NCBI GenBank assembly: GCA_013003215.1
Contig: JABDKD010000199.1
Location: forward strand, 1-35,669
Direction: 5' to 3'
DNA: 35,669 nt
Source of the DNA: Pyrinomonadaceae bacterium
GTDB lineage: Bacteria; Acidobacteriota; Blastocatellia; Pyrinomonadales; Pyrinomonadaceae
This document shows positions 1-8,671 of the stretch, piece by piece; position 1 is the stretch's first letter, and every line of letters starts with the position of its first letter. Both the position numbers and the translations under genes were made by a program. A model generated the notes under the pieces. It did no database searches and was not told the DNA's origin. It worked only from the letters and a program-made list of their open reading frames with translations.

Positions 1-37
1 GTCAACTCAGTCAACTCAGTCAACTCAGTCAACTCAT
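1..37. repeat. 9-nt tandem repeat (GTCAACTCA)n
   Basis: Four near-perfect tandem copies of GTCAACTCA open the window and run to about 37, ending 30 bp before the site-2 protease start. The same unit recurs at 6940-6985 and 21153-21248 in the same orientation. The tract probably continues leftwards outside the window. Confidence 0.85.
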
Positions 38-67
38 CAAACCCAGTTGATGTAAAATGGAAAGAGG

Positions 68-1189
68 ATGACAAAATCTTTTTCACTGCGGGTCGGCAAG
101 TTTGCCGGTATAGATGTTTTTATCCATTGGACGTTCTGGATAATCATTGGGTGGATCTTTCTACTGCATTTTCGGTCGGGTAACGGCGTCGAAGCGGGGA
201 TTCGCGGGATCGTTTTTGTCCTCGTGCTGTTTTTGTGTGTAGTACTGCACGAATTCGGACATGCGCTCACAGCTCGCCGCTATGGAATCAAAACCAGGGA
301 CATCACGCTCTACCCGATCGGCGGAGTTGCAAGCCTGGAGGGGATGCCGGATAAACCCGCGCAGGAACTGGCAGTCGCCGCGGCCGGTCCGCTTGTAAAC
401 CTCGTCATAGCTTTGATACTTGGCGTTTTCCTCGCCGCGACAGGACAATTCTCAGAATCCTTCACCGCGACACTTGCAGACGAATCTTCCGCAATTCCCT
501 TTGTTTGGGGCGTGTTTGCCGCCAATATCTTACTCTTCGTATTCAACCTGCTTCCTGCGTTTCCAATGGATGGCGGAAGAATCCTAAGAGCGGTACTTTC
601 CTTTAAGCTGACCAAAGTGCGCGCGACCCAAATCGCTGCAGGCATCGGGCAATCCCTGGCAATCTTATTCGTTTTCCTGGGTTTTTTCTTCAATTTTTGG
701 CTGGTCTTTATCGGCCTCTTTGTCTACCTGGGTGCCGGCCGCGAGGCTGCGTTTGAAAAGACGAAATCACTCCTTTCGGGGTTAACAGTTAGGGATGCGA
801 TCATGCATAACTTTACTGCGTTGAGTCCCGAAGACGAACTTGGGCGCGCGGTCGACGCGCTCCTGGACAGCCAGGAAATCCATTTTTTGATTTGTGAGGC
901 AGAAGAACCAGTAGGGGTGTTAAGCCGCGACGAGATTATCAGAGGGCTTTCTGAAGTCGGAAGGGCGGCCCCAATAGCCTCGTTTATGAATCGAGAGGTA
1001 ACAATCGTCACTCCAGACACGGGTCTTGAGGAAGTACTTCTAAAGATAGGAACACGCAAACAGCAGTTGGCGGTTGTCAGAGACGGCCCGTCGATCCTCG
1101 GATTGATCGACGGCGAAAATATTCAGGAGAGAATTCTTGTGAACGAGGCATTGAAGAACCGGGGAACCCGGGGTACTCAACAATCTTAG
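68..1189 (+). CDS. Site-2 protease family (M50) zinc metalloprotease with CBS domains
   Basis: This is a 373-residue intramembrane zinc metalloprotease of the M50/SpoIVFB type, predicted to cleave membrane-embedded substrates. The zinc motif HEFGH lies at residues 61-65 in a membrane segment. The third ligand lies in the PMDGG motif near D168, preceded by the NLLPAFP segment typical of the family. Hydrophobic helices occupy about 20-45, 50-70, 95-125, 140-160 and 195-220. A pair of CBS domains fills about 235-365 and may sense adenine nucleotides. The start MTKSFSLRVGKFAGI matches the usual family N terminus, although the purine-rich AAAGAGG abuts the ATG with no normal spacing. The substrate cannot be told from sequence. 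Confidence 0.9.
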   Translation: MTKSFSLRVGKFAGIDVFIHWTFWIIIGWIFLLHFRSGNGVEAGIRGIVFVLVLFLCVVLHEFGHALTARRYGIKTRDITLYPIGGVASLEGMPDKPAQELAVAAAGPLVNLVIALILGVFLAATGQFSESFTATLADESSAIPFVWGVFAANILLFVFNLLPAFPMDGGRILRAVLSFKLTKVRATQIAAGIGQSLAILFVFLGFFFNFWLVFIGLFVYLGAGREAAFEKTKSLLSGLTVRDAIMHNFTALSPEDELGRAVDALLDSQEIHFLICEAEEPVGVLSRDEIIRGLSEVGRAAPIASFMNREVTIVTPDTGLEEVLLKIGTRKQQLAVVRDGPSILGLIDGENIQERILVNEALKNRGTRGTQQS

Positions 1190-1241
1190 ACCGTGGGGTT
1201 TCCGATGATGTTGAACCAAAGTAGCGGAATTCGTTTTTATC

Positions 1242-1270
1242 TCGACACCTTCTTTCCCGAAATGTAGAAT
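1242..1270 (+). promoter_or_regulatory. Sigma70-type promoter for the MscS gene
   Basis: TCGACA at 1242-1247 and TAGAAT at 1265-1270 are separated by exactly 17 bp. Each hexamer matches the consensus at five of six positions. Transcription would start near 1277, giving a leader of about 18 nt before the ATG at 1295, which lacks a clear Shine-Dalgarno sequence. Confidence 0.55.
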
Positions 1271-1294
1271 CGATCCACATCGTGCACATTTAAG

Positions 1295-2188
1295 ATGGAA
1301 GTGATTCTTCAAAAATTTTACGACAACCTGTTTCTTTCGCTCGAAGAGCTTTGGATCGCATTTAGCAAACAGGTTCCCGGAATTGTTCTGGCGATACTGA
1401 TCATCGCAGTAGGACTTCTTCTTGCGCGTCTGATTTCCAACCTCTCCCGGAAAGCTATTGCCCGTAGAACCGATGACCCGATCACTGTCAATTTCCTTTC
1501 CAAGGCCATCAAGCTGCTCTGTGGACTACTTGTCATAATGTATGCGCTCAGAGTGGCGGGCCTGGGCGGAATTGCCGCCGGTGTTCTTACCGCGGCGGGT
1601 GCGTCTGCCGTTATCATCGGTTTTGCGTTTAGGGACATCGGTGAAAATTTTATCTCGGGAATAATTCTTTCGTTTAACCGGCCATTTAATGTTGACGAAA
1701 CGGTCCGGGTCGGGGATATCTTTGGAAAGATAAAGACGATCGAATTCAGATATACAAAGCTGCGAACATTCGACGGCCGCGATGTTTATATCCCAAATAG
1801 CGACGTGATCAAGAAGCCCGTATTTAATTACACGGAAGACGGTTATTTTCGATTCGAGTTTACAGTTGGAATCTCCTATGAGGACGATATAGAGGATGCC
1901 ATGAAGGTAATTCTCGAGGTTTTGGAGACAACTAAAACCGTCGTCAATGATGAAACCCACCCGTATTTTGTCTATCCCGACGAACTGGGCGTCAGCAGTG
2001 TAAACCTAGAGGTAAAGTTTTGGGTCAAGACATTCGAGTATGGGATGGAAGCCCTGACTGTTAAAGGCCAGGTTGTATCTGCAGTGAAGGAAGCGCTGCT
2101 CGCCCGCGGCTTCAACTTGCCTGCTCAGATCATCGAGATGAAGCTTTATGATGAACAGGATTCTATTCCGGTAAGTATCAAGGAATAG
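1295..2188 (+). CDS. MscS-family small-conductance mechanosensitive channel
   Basis: A 297-residue protein of the MscS family, which forms heptameric inner-membrane channels that open under membrane tension to release osmolytes. Three membrane helices occur at about 25-48, 68-88 and 92-115. The last is Gly/Ala-rich (AAGVLTAAGASAVIIGFAF), as expected for the pore-lining TM3, and is followed by the conserved RDIGENFISGI stretch. The beta domain (about 130-190, with VRVGD and the NSDVIKKPVFN segment) and the C-terminal alpha/beta domain complete the fold. The stop codon lies one base from the stop of the convergent PQQ dehydrogenase gene, so the two genes have no separate terminator. Confidence 0.93.
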   Translation: MEVILQKFYDNLFLSLEELWIAFSKQVPGIVLAILIIAVGLLLARLISNLSRKAIARRTDDPITVNFLSKAIKLLCGLLVIMYALRVAGLGGIAAGVLTAAGASAVIIGFAFRDIGENFISGIILSFNRPFNVDETVRVGDIFGKIKTIEFRYTKLRTFDGRDVYIPNSDVIKKPVFNYTEDGYFRFEFTVGISYEDDIEDAMKVILEVLETTKTVVNDETHPYFVYPDELGVSSVNLEVKFWVKTFEYGMEALTVKGQVVSAVKEALLARGFNLPAQIIEMKLYDEQDSIPVSIKE

Positions 2189-2189
2189 G

Positions 2190-4178
2190 CTATTTCACCA
2201 TTTTTGAGTCCAACGAGAAGGCGACGAGAAAGTCACCCGTCTTCGTGAGCAAACGGCCATGGCCTCCCGCAGCGATCACGACATATTGTTTTCCTTTGTA
2301 TTTGTAGGTCATCGGAGCTGCCTGGCCCCCCGCAGGCAATTCTGCTTTCCATAATTCCTCGCCCGTCTTTGAATCAAATGCCCGGAACATGTTGTCGCGC
2401 GACGCTCCAATAAATACAAGACCGGTTGCGGTAACAAACGAGCCGCCAATATTCAGAGATCCCCACTTGGGTGCATCGGGAAAACGGGCGAGTTCCGGCA
2501 TCACGCCAAGCGGAACTTCCCAAGCCTTTTTACCTGTCCCTGCATCAACCGCGAGTAATGTTCCCCAGGGCGGGGGATTGCAGGGAACCAATCCTTTTGA
2601 AAACCGCATCAGGAACTCACGGTACATCAGATAGGGAGTGCCGGTTTGTCTGGCGAGTTCAGACGCCGGAATTTGCCGGGCCCTTGCACTGAACGCCTCG
2701 ACTGATTTGTCACCCCGCGGAACCAACTGAATCAAACGCGCGAAGCGGTTTGTGTTCGCGATAATAAGGTTGTTCTTGGCATCGTATGAAACTCCAGACC
2801 AATTCAGTCCGCCGAGATCTCCCGGATAGGCAATCGTTCCGTTCTCGCTGGGAGGAGTAAACATTCCGTCCATGCGGTGCGACGCGATTTGTTCCGCACA
2901 CGATTTCTTGTCCGCCTCGTCTAGACCAAAGGCGTCTTCCGGTTTAAGAGACTGAGGAGTCAACGGTCCGGGACCGGTTGGAAACGGCTGGGTCTTGGAA
3001 AGAGTCTCCCCTCTTACACCATTCTGCGGAACCGCTCTCTCTTCAACCGGGTAGACAGGTCTTCCGGTTTCACGGTGCAGCAGGAAAAGGTGTCCCATCT
3101 TGGTCGCCGCCGCGACGATCGGAATTTTCTTGCCATCCTTTTTGATCGTCATTAGGGCCGGTTGGGCAGGCACATCGTAATCCCATACGTCGTGGTGAAC
3201 TGTTCGAAAATGCCAGACGACCTTCCCGGTCGTCGCACGCAAGGCAACCACCGACGAAGAGTAGTGATCGATCCCGTTTCGTTCGCCGCCGTAGTAATCG
3301 GGGCTGGAATTACCTGTCGGCAAAAAGACCAGATTGCGTTTTTCGTCGACCGAGACCATTGACCAGACATTGGGAGTACCGAGGTAATACCCGGCCGCAC
3401 CCTTTGGATTGGCTTTCCCTTTTTTGCCGTAACCAGGCGGCACCGGATCGAATGCCCATTTCAGTGCTCCGGTTCTTGCGTCCCATGCACGAACTGCTCC
3501 CGAGGGTGCGGTTACTCGATTGTTATCACCGATCGCGGCGCCGGTGATTACCAGTCCGCGTACGACAGCGGGCGGTGATGTCATTCCGTATTCGCCCGGA
3601 TCATCCTTGTTGATCCCCATGCCTTTCCCTAAATCGACCTCACCGTTCACGCCAAAGTTCGCACACGGCTTGCCGGTGGCGGCATCAAGTGCGATCAAAC
3701 GGGCGTCATTCGTACCTATAAAGATTCGTCGTCTGCACGCATTTCCTTTTTTTCGTTTTTTATCGAGCCAGGTCGCAAGTCCGCGGGAATTCAGCTGATT
3801 GTGATAGCCAACCCCCAGGTTGATCTTGGGATCAAACCTCCACTTCTCGGTTCCCGTTGCGGGATCGAGTGCCATCACACGGTTGAAAGGAGTCGTCAGA
3901 AACAGCGTCCCGTCGACCATGATCGGCGTCATTTGAAACGCGCTCGAGGATCGGGTCTTTCCTTGAGCGGCAACATCGCCGGTGCGATACGTCCATGCAC
4001 GTTCCAGATTCTTGACGTTATCTTTATTGATATCTGTGAGCGGTGAAAAGCGTTCGCCGCCCGGATCCCTTCCGTAGGAAGACCATTCGCCTGAGTTCTG
4101 TGCGATAAAAGGCGCAGCGCCAATAAGTAAGAGAATAAACAGCGTCCCATTTAGAAACACCTTAATCAATTGATTCAC
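2190..4178 (-). CDS. PQQ-dependent dehydrogenase (glucose dehydrogenase-like, periplasmic)
   Basis: A 662-residue quinoprotein with a signal peptide or anchor (residues 1-26) followed by an eight-bladed beta-propeller. It starts with the family opening WSSYGRDPGGERFSPLTDI, has repeated tryptophan-docking segments such as ALDPATGTEKWRFDP, LDAATGKP and VDAGTGKKAWEVPLG, and carries the HHDVWDYDVPAQP motif typical of the membrane glucose dehydrogenase group. It lacks the five N-terminal membrane helices of E. coli Gcd, so it resembles the shorter Gcd-like enzymes. It probably oxidises a sugar or alcohol in the periplasm and passes electrons to quinone; the substrate is uncertain. GTG is the start, supported by a GGAGG about 8 nt upstream. 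No PQQ biosynthesis gene is in view. Confidence 0.88.
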   Translation of the reverse strand: MNQLIKVFLNGTLFILLLIGAAPFIAQNSGEWSSYGRDPGGERFSPLTDINKDNVKNLERAWTYRTGDVAAQGKTRSSSAFQMTPIMVDGTLFLTTPFNRVMALDPATGTEKWRFDPKINLGVGYHNQLNSRGLATWLDKKRKKGNACRRRIFIGTNDARLIALDAATGKPCANFGVNGEVDLGKGMGINKDDPGEYGMTSPPAVVRGLVITGAAIGDNNRVTAPSGAVRAWDARTGALKWAFDPVPPGYGKKGKANPKGAAGYYLGTPNVWSMVSVDEKRNLVFLPTGNSSPDYYGGERNGIDHYSSSVVALRATTGKVVWHFRTVHHDVWDYDVPAQPALMTIKKDGKKIPIVAAATKMGHLFLLHRETGRPVYPVEERAVPQNGVRGETLSKTQPFPTGPGPLTPQSLKPEDAFGLDEADKKSCAEQIASHRMDGMFTPPSENGTIAYPGDLGGLNWSGVSYDAKNNLIIANTNRFARLIQLVPRGDKSVEAFSARARQIPASELARQTGTPYLMYREFLMRFSKGLVPCNPPPWGTLLAVDAGTGKKAWEVPLGVMPELARFPDAPKWGSLNIGGSFVTATGLVFIGASRDNMFRAFDSKTGEELWKAELPAGGQAAPMTYKYKGKQYVVIAAGGHGRLLTKTGDFLVAFSLDSKMVK

Positions 4179-4296
4179 AGTAACGCCTCCACTTCTTAAT
4201 TAACGAAATTATACATCCCTGGTTCAAGAAAGCTTGGAATTCAGGGAATGCACAGAAAAGATGACGAATTCAAACCGACCGTATATAAATGAAGAT

Positions 4297-5205
4297 ATGA
4301 GTAGAGTTAAAACCGCATTCTCCGTTATCCTCTCCTGCCTGTTCGTCGTAACTGGTGTTTCCGGACAGGACCCGGCGCCGACGGATTCGTTGATTCTTCC
4401 GTTAATGGATACAGAAATAACGGTTAACAAGTACCAGCACACGGAAGACAAGAAGAGCGGCTTGATTTTCATTGTGCTGCACCATAACGAACAGACGGGC
4501 CTCCGAGTCACAAAACAGATCGTCAAAGAACGCGGCGGCGTTTTGTACGAGGTTGTATCCACGAGAAACGGCAGGCCGGTACGCGATCTGTATTTCAAAC
4601 ATAACGGCAGCGAGTACGCGATCGATCCAAACCGTCTTTTTACAAGTGCAGGAATCACAAAGAACCTTCGCAAAAGGCATTGTTTTGAGGTACTCACTGA
4701 GGGCGATGCGACCACCACTTCGTGCAGTTGGGACAGGCCGCGTTTTGAAGAATTCGAGAATCTTGTACCCGGGGTCCAGCGATTCGCCGAATCGATCCTA
4801 AAACTCATAAAACCGGTCAAAGACGGTGCGATCGTTTCGGTCCATAACAACTCAAACTACGGATTCAGCCTGAATTCCTACACCCATGGCGGTGCAGAAT
4901 GGCGTTCTAGCGAGCGAGGGATTTTCTTCGGTAAGGAGGATGTAGATAACTTCTTTCTTGTCACCAACGAGGAGCTGTTCAACAGGCTATACGGAAAAGA
5001 TCCCTCAACCTGGGATTTCAATATCGTTCTTCAGAAAAAGCCGCCAAATCCGGACGACGGTTCGCTGTCGATCTACTCGGGAAGGGTCGGATTGAACTAC
5101 ATACTTATCGAAGCTGAATCCAACAGCGGTGCCGTACGTCAGGTTCAGATGATAAACCGTGTGATCGACGCATTCCGAAGTCGCGATTCTGGTTCGCAGG
5201 ATTGA
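4297..5205 (+). CDS. Exported protein with M14/AstE-like metallopeptidase motifs
   Basis: A 302-residue predicted secreted protein. I chose the ATG at 4297 because it places a signal peptide (MSRVKTAFSVILSCLFVVTG, cleavage near SGQ) at the N terminus; an in-frame ATG at 4234 would add 21 residues without such a signal. I do not recognise a named family, but the motif order matches M14-type zinc carboxypeptidases and succinylglutamate desuccinylases. LHHNEQTG supplies an HxxE zinc pair (H62, E65), DPNRLFT an Asn-Arg pair (112-113), VHNN a possible third ligand (H183), and YILIEAE a late glutamate (272 or 274). This could mean a periplasmic peptidase or amidase. The assignment is inferred from motifs only. 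Confidence 0.6.
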   Translation: MSRVKTAFSVILSCLFVVTGVSGQDPAPTDSLILPLMDTEITVNKYQHTEDKKSGLIFIVLHHNEQTGLRVTKQIVKERGGVLYEVVSTRNGRPVRDLYFKHNGSEYAIDPNRLFTSAGITKNLRKRHCFEVLTEGDATTTSCSWDRPRFEEFENLVPGVQRFAESILKLIKPVKDGAIVSVHNNSNYGFSLNSYTHGGAEWRSSERGIFFGKEDVDNFFLVTNEELFNRLYGKDPSTWDFNIVLQKKPPNPDDGSLSIYSGRVGLNYILIEAESNSGAVRQVQMINRVIDAFRSRDSGSQD

Positions 5206-5334
5206 AACTTTTTGTCTGTCACAAATCCTCCGACCGCGGTGTTAACAAATAAAGGGCGAACTGCGTTTAAGTTGCTATATCGTGCAAACGGTTTTGTCCG
5301 TGCAGTTATCGTTGATTATAAGAGGAGCAATTAC

Positions 5335-6111
5335 ATGAAGAGTATTCGAAATATCGCTGTCGCTTTGTCACTGGTTGTCTTAGCAACTTTTGGTATTGGA
5401 GCAAGCAGCGGTTGCGCCGAGTCAAGAGCGACAGACATCGACCCCACAGAAAAAGTGGTCAAAGTGGAAAAGGTAAAACCTTTGCCGGTTCCTGAAGCCC
5501 CTGCAGTCGACGAATTTGAATCCAACGACGACTTGAAATCCGAGTCCAGAAATCACACCGGTTTTGACAAGGTATCCATTGGCGGCGCGATGATCGCGAC
5601 AATCAATGCTGGTCAGAGTTTTGAAGTGACGGTAGAGGCCAAGGCGGACGTACTCCCGAAAGTCATTTCGAAAGTAGAAGATGGCCGGTTGATCATCAAG
5701 ATGGAAAAGAACTGGTGGAAGAGTATGAAGAAAAAGTACAAGAGATCGAATGTACGCGTAACGGTCTCACTGCCCGAACTGAAGGACGTCGATATCTCAG
5801 GCGCTTCAAAAGCGACTGTTGCCGGAATCAACAATGACAAACTCTCGATAGATGTCAGCGGCGCCTCAGATGTGAAGATCGAAGGAACGGCCCGTGATGT
5901 TGAGATCGATCTTAGCGGTGCTTCCAACCTGCGTGCGGGCGGGCTCTACACGCAGATCGCAAACATGGATCTGAGTGGTGCAAGCAGGGCCGAGATCAAT
6001 GTCGCGAGCTCTTTGGATGTAGATGCCAGCGGTGCAAGTTCCGTGAAGTATATCGGGGAGCCGAGCGTTCGTAAGGACACCTCGGGAGCATCATCGGTTT
6101 ATAAGAATTAA
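5335..6111 (+). CDS. GIN-domain (DUF2807) exported protein
   Basis: A 258-residue exported protein of the head GIN domain (DUF2807) type, a right-handed beta-helix-like fold often annotated as putative autotransporter adhesin. The start at 5335 follows a good Shine-Dalgarno (AGAGGAG, 5321-5327) and begins a signal peptide with Cys27 after SSG, possibly but not classically a lipobox. A charged Pro-rich linker (about 35-75) precedes the GIN domain. SGAS recurs at regular spacing (DISGASKA, DVSGASDV, DLSGASNL, DLSGASRA, DASGASSV, DTSGASSV), marking turns of the helix. Function is unknown; surface or envelope location is inferred. A strong hairpin terminator follows. Confidence 0.82.
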   Translation: MKSIRNIAVALSLVVLATFGIGASSGCAESRATDIDPTEKVVKVEKVKPLPVPEAPAVDEFESNDDLKSESRNHTGFDKVSIGGAMIATINAGQSFEVTVEAKADVLPKVISKVEDGRLIIKMEKNWWKSMKKKYKRSNVRVTVSLPELKDVDISGASKATVAGINNDKLSIDVSGASDVKIEGTARDVEIDLSGASNLRAGGLYTQIANMDLSGASRAEINVASSLDVDASGASSVKYIGEPSVRKDTSGASSVYKN

Positions 6112-6134
6112 AAAACTTCTAAAATTCTTACCTT

Positions 6135-6160
6135 AAGGACGGGTCTTCCCGTCCTTCTTT
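6135..6160. terminator. Bidirectional Rho-independent terminator
   Basis: AAGGACGGG (6135-6143), loop TCTT and CCCGTCCTT (6148-6156) form a 9-bp perfect stem followed by a T-rich tail. It sits between the convergent GIN-domain gene and the phosphatidylcholine synthase gene. The A-rich left flank could also serve the minus strand. Confidence 0.88.
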
Positions 6161-6889
6161 CTATGCTGCTTCGGATTTCCAGGAGCGCGAGGTATCAAAG
6201 AATGCCAGAACTCCAAAATAGGCAAGGTTTACGATCGCAAGGATTCTGAGCCAGACCGGTACCGAGGGATATAACCAGACCACCAATGGCATAACTAACA
6301 GAATTGAAAAAGTAGCCGCGATCGTCAGTAACTTCATACGGGTCGCTCGAGATGGGTACGCGAACTTAACCGGCACAAAATGGAGGACAGCAAGAATCAC
6401 GATGACTAACGCATTTACAATCTTTAGCGTGCCGACGGGAATGGATGGATCAGGAAAGACGAAGACCAGATAGAAGACGACTACATTCCACATTACGGGG
6501 AAACCAATGAAATAGTAGTCGTGAGAGACCATTCCTTCTTTGCCGTAGTAGATCGCTGAGACTAGTAGAATCAAGAACGCAATTGGCAAATCTACAGCGG
6601 GTGAAACTACACCGGCCATATAAATAAAGTAAGCAGGAACAACGGCGTAATTTGTGAAATCGACTACAGTGTCGATCATCTTTCCCTTGATATTCGGCAG
6701 CTTTTCACTGACCTTAAAAATCCGGGCAAGAGTTCCGTCAATACCGTCTACTACAAGTGCAACCAAAAGCCACGCCATCGCGGCCCTCCAATCACTGCGA
6801 TTTATTGCAAGTATCGCAAGGAACCCGGCCAGCAGGCCTGACGCCGTAAAAACATGGACCGACCACGGCAATATCTTGTCACTGTACAT
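6161..6889 (-). CDS. pcs: Phosphatidylcholine synthase (CDP-alcohol phosphatidyltransferase)
   Basis: A 242-residue integral membrane CDP-alcohol phosphatidyltransferase. The catalytic motif is D48-G49-x-D51-G52-x2-A55-R56-x12-G69-x3-D73-x3-D77. The long gap between AR and G (12 residues rather than 8) is characteristic of bacterial phosphatidylcholine synthase, which condenses CDP-diacylglycerol directly with choline. The N terminus (PWSVHVFTASGLLAGFLA) also resembles Pcs. About seven to eight hydrophobic helices span the rest. Length agrees with known Pcs enzymes of roughly 240 residues. No clear Shine-Dalgarno precedes the ATG. No choline uptake gene is nearby. A related CDP-alcohol transferase with another head group cannot be excluded. 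Confidence 0.82.
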   Translation of the reverse strand: MYSDKILPWSVHVFTASGLLAGFLAILAINRSDWRAAMAWLLVALVVDGIDGTLARIFKVSEKLPNIKGKMIDTVVDFTNYAVVPAYFIYMAGVVSPAVDLPIAFLILLVSAIYYGKEGMVSHDYYFIGFPVMWNVVVFYLVFVFPDPSIPVGTLKIVNALVIVILAVLHFVPVKFAYPSRATRMKLLTIAATFSILLVMPLVVWLYPSVPVWLRILAIVNLAYFGVLAFFDTSRSWKSEAA

Positions 6890-6939
6890 TTGAATGGACC
6901 CGAATCAGGCACGCGATCAGCTGTCGAAACCCAACCTCC

Positions 6940-6985
6940 GCCAACTCAGTCAACTTAGCGAACTTAGTCAACTTCGCAAACCTAG
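6940..6985. repeat. 9-nt degenerate tandem repeat
   Basis: Five degenerate copies of the nonamer seen at the window start, such as GTCAACTTA, GCGAACTTA and GTCAACTTC. They lie immediately 3' of the stop codon of the 391-residue exported protein gene and upstream of the phosphatidylcholine synthase gene, filling most of the 100-bp gap between these two minus-strand genes. Confidence 0.75.
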
Positions 6986-6989
6986 AAAA

Positions 6990-8165
6990 CTATTGCTCCC
7001 TTATTTCCTTCATTTTCTTGAACCCGGTGTGAAATACCTCGGTGTTTGCGTAAACAAGTTCGCCATTGTTGTCGGTCAAGACATACTGCACCGTCGCACT
7101 TCCGCTAAACTTTATCCGCTTACCCATAATGAAGTTGTTCTTGGTAATCTTGGACCCGATCAACTTAACGATTCTAAGTTGAAGTATTTGCGCGCCGTTA
7201 TCCAGCAATCCGGAGTATTTCTCGCCCAGAATCAATCCTTCAAGAATCTCGTAATCAGGACTTGGCGGGAGAACTGAGCCCGGAACGCCGGAAGCCTCGC
7301 GTTGGACTTCGGTTTCCACGCCTCCGCTACCCCGAGTGGGAACCGCCTTCCCGCTAAGAGCGAGCAGAAAAGCCTCGGCACGAAGCGTAGCGAGCTTCAA
7401 TTCCTCAACGTGCTTTTCTTCTTCCCGGCCGATTTCCACGTCATCGTATCTCTCAAAAACATTACCGTACGCAATTGCCCGTCGAAATTTTCCTAAAAGT
7501 TTTTCATAGGTGCTAAAGACCTTGGTATCGACTACATTCACGTTTCCCTGTTGCGCGAAATCAGGCAGGTAAACCTTGGTATCTGCGGTTCCGCCCTGAT
7601 CTCGGAATCGCGATGCGACAGCAGTTGTCAGAACGCTGTCGTCAACCTGAATGCTCTTGGACTCAACGCTAATCTCGACACGCCGAAACAGATCGATTAG
7701 ACCAATCGCAGTCGTTACCAGCGACGTGGAACCTGCAACAAGGCTTTCTACCTCACCAATTGTTTTCTTTGCTGAGACAAACCCGCTTTGCCTGCTCTCA
7801 GCAATTTCGATATCGGACTTATCGTACTCGCCTTCTTCCAATGAGGCAGTTAGACCCTTTACGGGCCCGTCGATTCTCTCAAATTCCGTAATAATAGCTT
7901 CGGCCTCGCGAATGAAAACCTCGTATCCGAGCCGTGCCTGGATTAGGTCGGCACACTCTTCTGCGCCGCAGATAATCAGCGAGTTAATTGAAGGACTCTT
8001 TTGGCGAACGCGGCCAACGACCGAATCAGCTACGTTTGAAAGCGCCTGGTAGCTAAGATAGTGAATTTCGGCGTCATCATCTGCACCGGCCTCGGGTTCG
8101 ACTTGTGCGGGTATTGAGACGACTAAAATGAGGATTAGTATTAGTGGGATGATTCTACTGACCAT
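6990..8165 (-). CDS. Exported protein of unknown function
   Basis: A 391-residue protein that I do not recognise. Residues 1-21 (MVSRIIPLILILILVVSIPA) form a signal peptide. The mature part is acidic and begins with an Asp/Glu-rich stretch. Residues about 40-130 and 150-260 are charged and probably helical, containing two cysteines in ICGAEEC. The last 100 residues look beta-rich (FSGSATVQYVLTDNNGELVYANTEVFHTG, read in parts). A good AGGAGCC lies upstream of the ATG. A plausible promoter sits at 8241-8269. It may be co-transcribed with phosphatidylcholine synthase downstream, with the nonamer repeat between them. Periplasmic location is inferred. Confidence 0.72.
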   Translation of the reverse strand: MVSRIIPLILILILVVSIPAQVEPEAGADDDAEIHYLSYQALSNVADSVVGRVRQKSPSINSLIICGAEECADLIQARLGYEVFIREAEAIITEFERIDGPVKGLTASLEEGEYDKSDIEIAESRQSGFVSAKKTIGEVESLVAGSTSLVTTAIGLIDLFRRVEISVESKSIQVDDSVLTTAVASRFRDQGGTADTKVYLPDFAQQGNVNVVDTKVFSTYEKLLGKFRRAIAYGNVFERYDDVEIGREEEKHVEELKLATLRAEAFLLALSGKAVPTRGSGGVETEVQREASGVPGSVLPPSPDYEILEGLILGEKYSGLLDNGAQILQLRIVKLIGSKITKNNFIMGKRIKFSGSATVQYVLTDNNGELVYANTEVFHTGFKKMKEIREQ

Positions 8166-8240
8166 AAGAGGCTCCTAATAAATGCGGGATTCGGGGCTCC
8201 ATTCACCGTCAGGGATGAAGTTCAATTCGGCTACTCGCTG

Positions 8241-8269
8241 AATCTATTTACAAAAACACTCAAAGTCAA
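8241..8269 (-). promoter_or_regulatory. Sigma70-type promoter for the unknown exported protein
   Basis: On the minus strand TTGACT (8269-8264) and TAGATT (8246-8241) are spaced by 17 bp. The predicted transcription start near 8234 leaves a leader of about 68 nt before the ATG at 8165. The rest of 8270-8440 shows no gene or clear structure. Confidence 0.45.
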
Positions 8270-8441
8270 TGTTATTGAATGATTTAGCCGTGAATCCGCC
8301 ATTATTCCAACCTGCATGTCCCATTCGCCCTTCGATGTCCGTCTTTATTTACGAATAGCAAAGGAAGCCGATATATATTCAACAGACCAAAGAGCAATCA
8401 TATCTAAATACCCCTATTTCTTTATATCCGGCGAATTACTA

Positions 8442-8605
8442 GAAGGAGAGAAGGAGTACAGGAGCGTAAGAGCGTAGGAGTGCAGCTGTGAAAAGGTAGG
8501 TCTGTAGGTAAATGCCTTCTCTCCTTCTTTCCTTCTTTCCTTCTCTCCTTGTGTCCTTCCCTCCTTCTTTCCTTCTTTCCTTCCCTCCTGCCCCCCTTCT
8601 CCCCT
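8442..8605. repeat. 8-nt polypurine/polypyrimidine repeat pair in inverted arrangement
   Basis: The right arm (about 8514-8605) consists of about ten degenerate copies of CCTTCTTT with an 8-nt period. The left arm (8442-8483) is purine-rich with the same 8-nt period, variants of GAAGGAGA and GTAGGAGT. The arms are complementary over at least 13 nt (GAAGGAGAGAAGG against CCTTCTCTCCTTC) and are separated by about 30 nt. Transcripts could fold into a long imperfect hairpin. The 500-bp gap 8166-8671 otherwise holds no gene I can support. Confidence 0.8.
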
Positions 8606-8671
8606 GCACGCGGCATACTTTAAAAGAAACTGTGAACCATTTTCTGCTATTATTCGTTTTATCTAGTGAAT

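Noticed and set aside
8422-8616. Minus-strand reading frame rich in Arg, Lys, Glu and Gly
   Set aside because: It is translation of the octamer polypurine repeat; no start signals and no meaningful protein.
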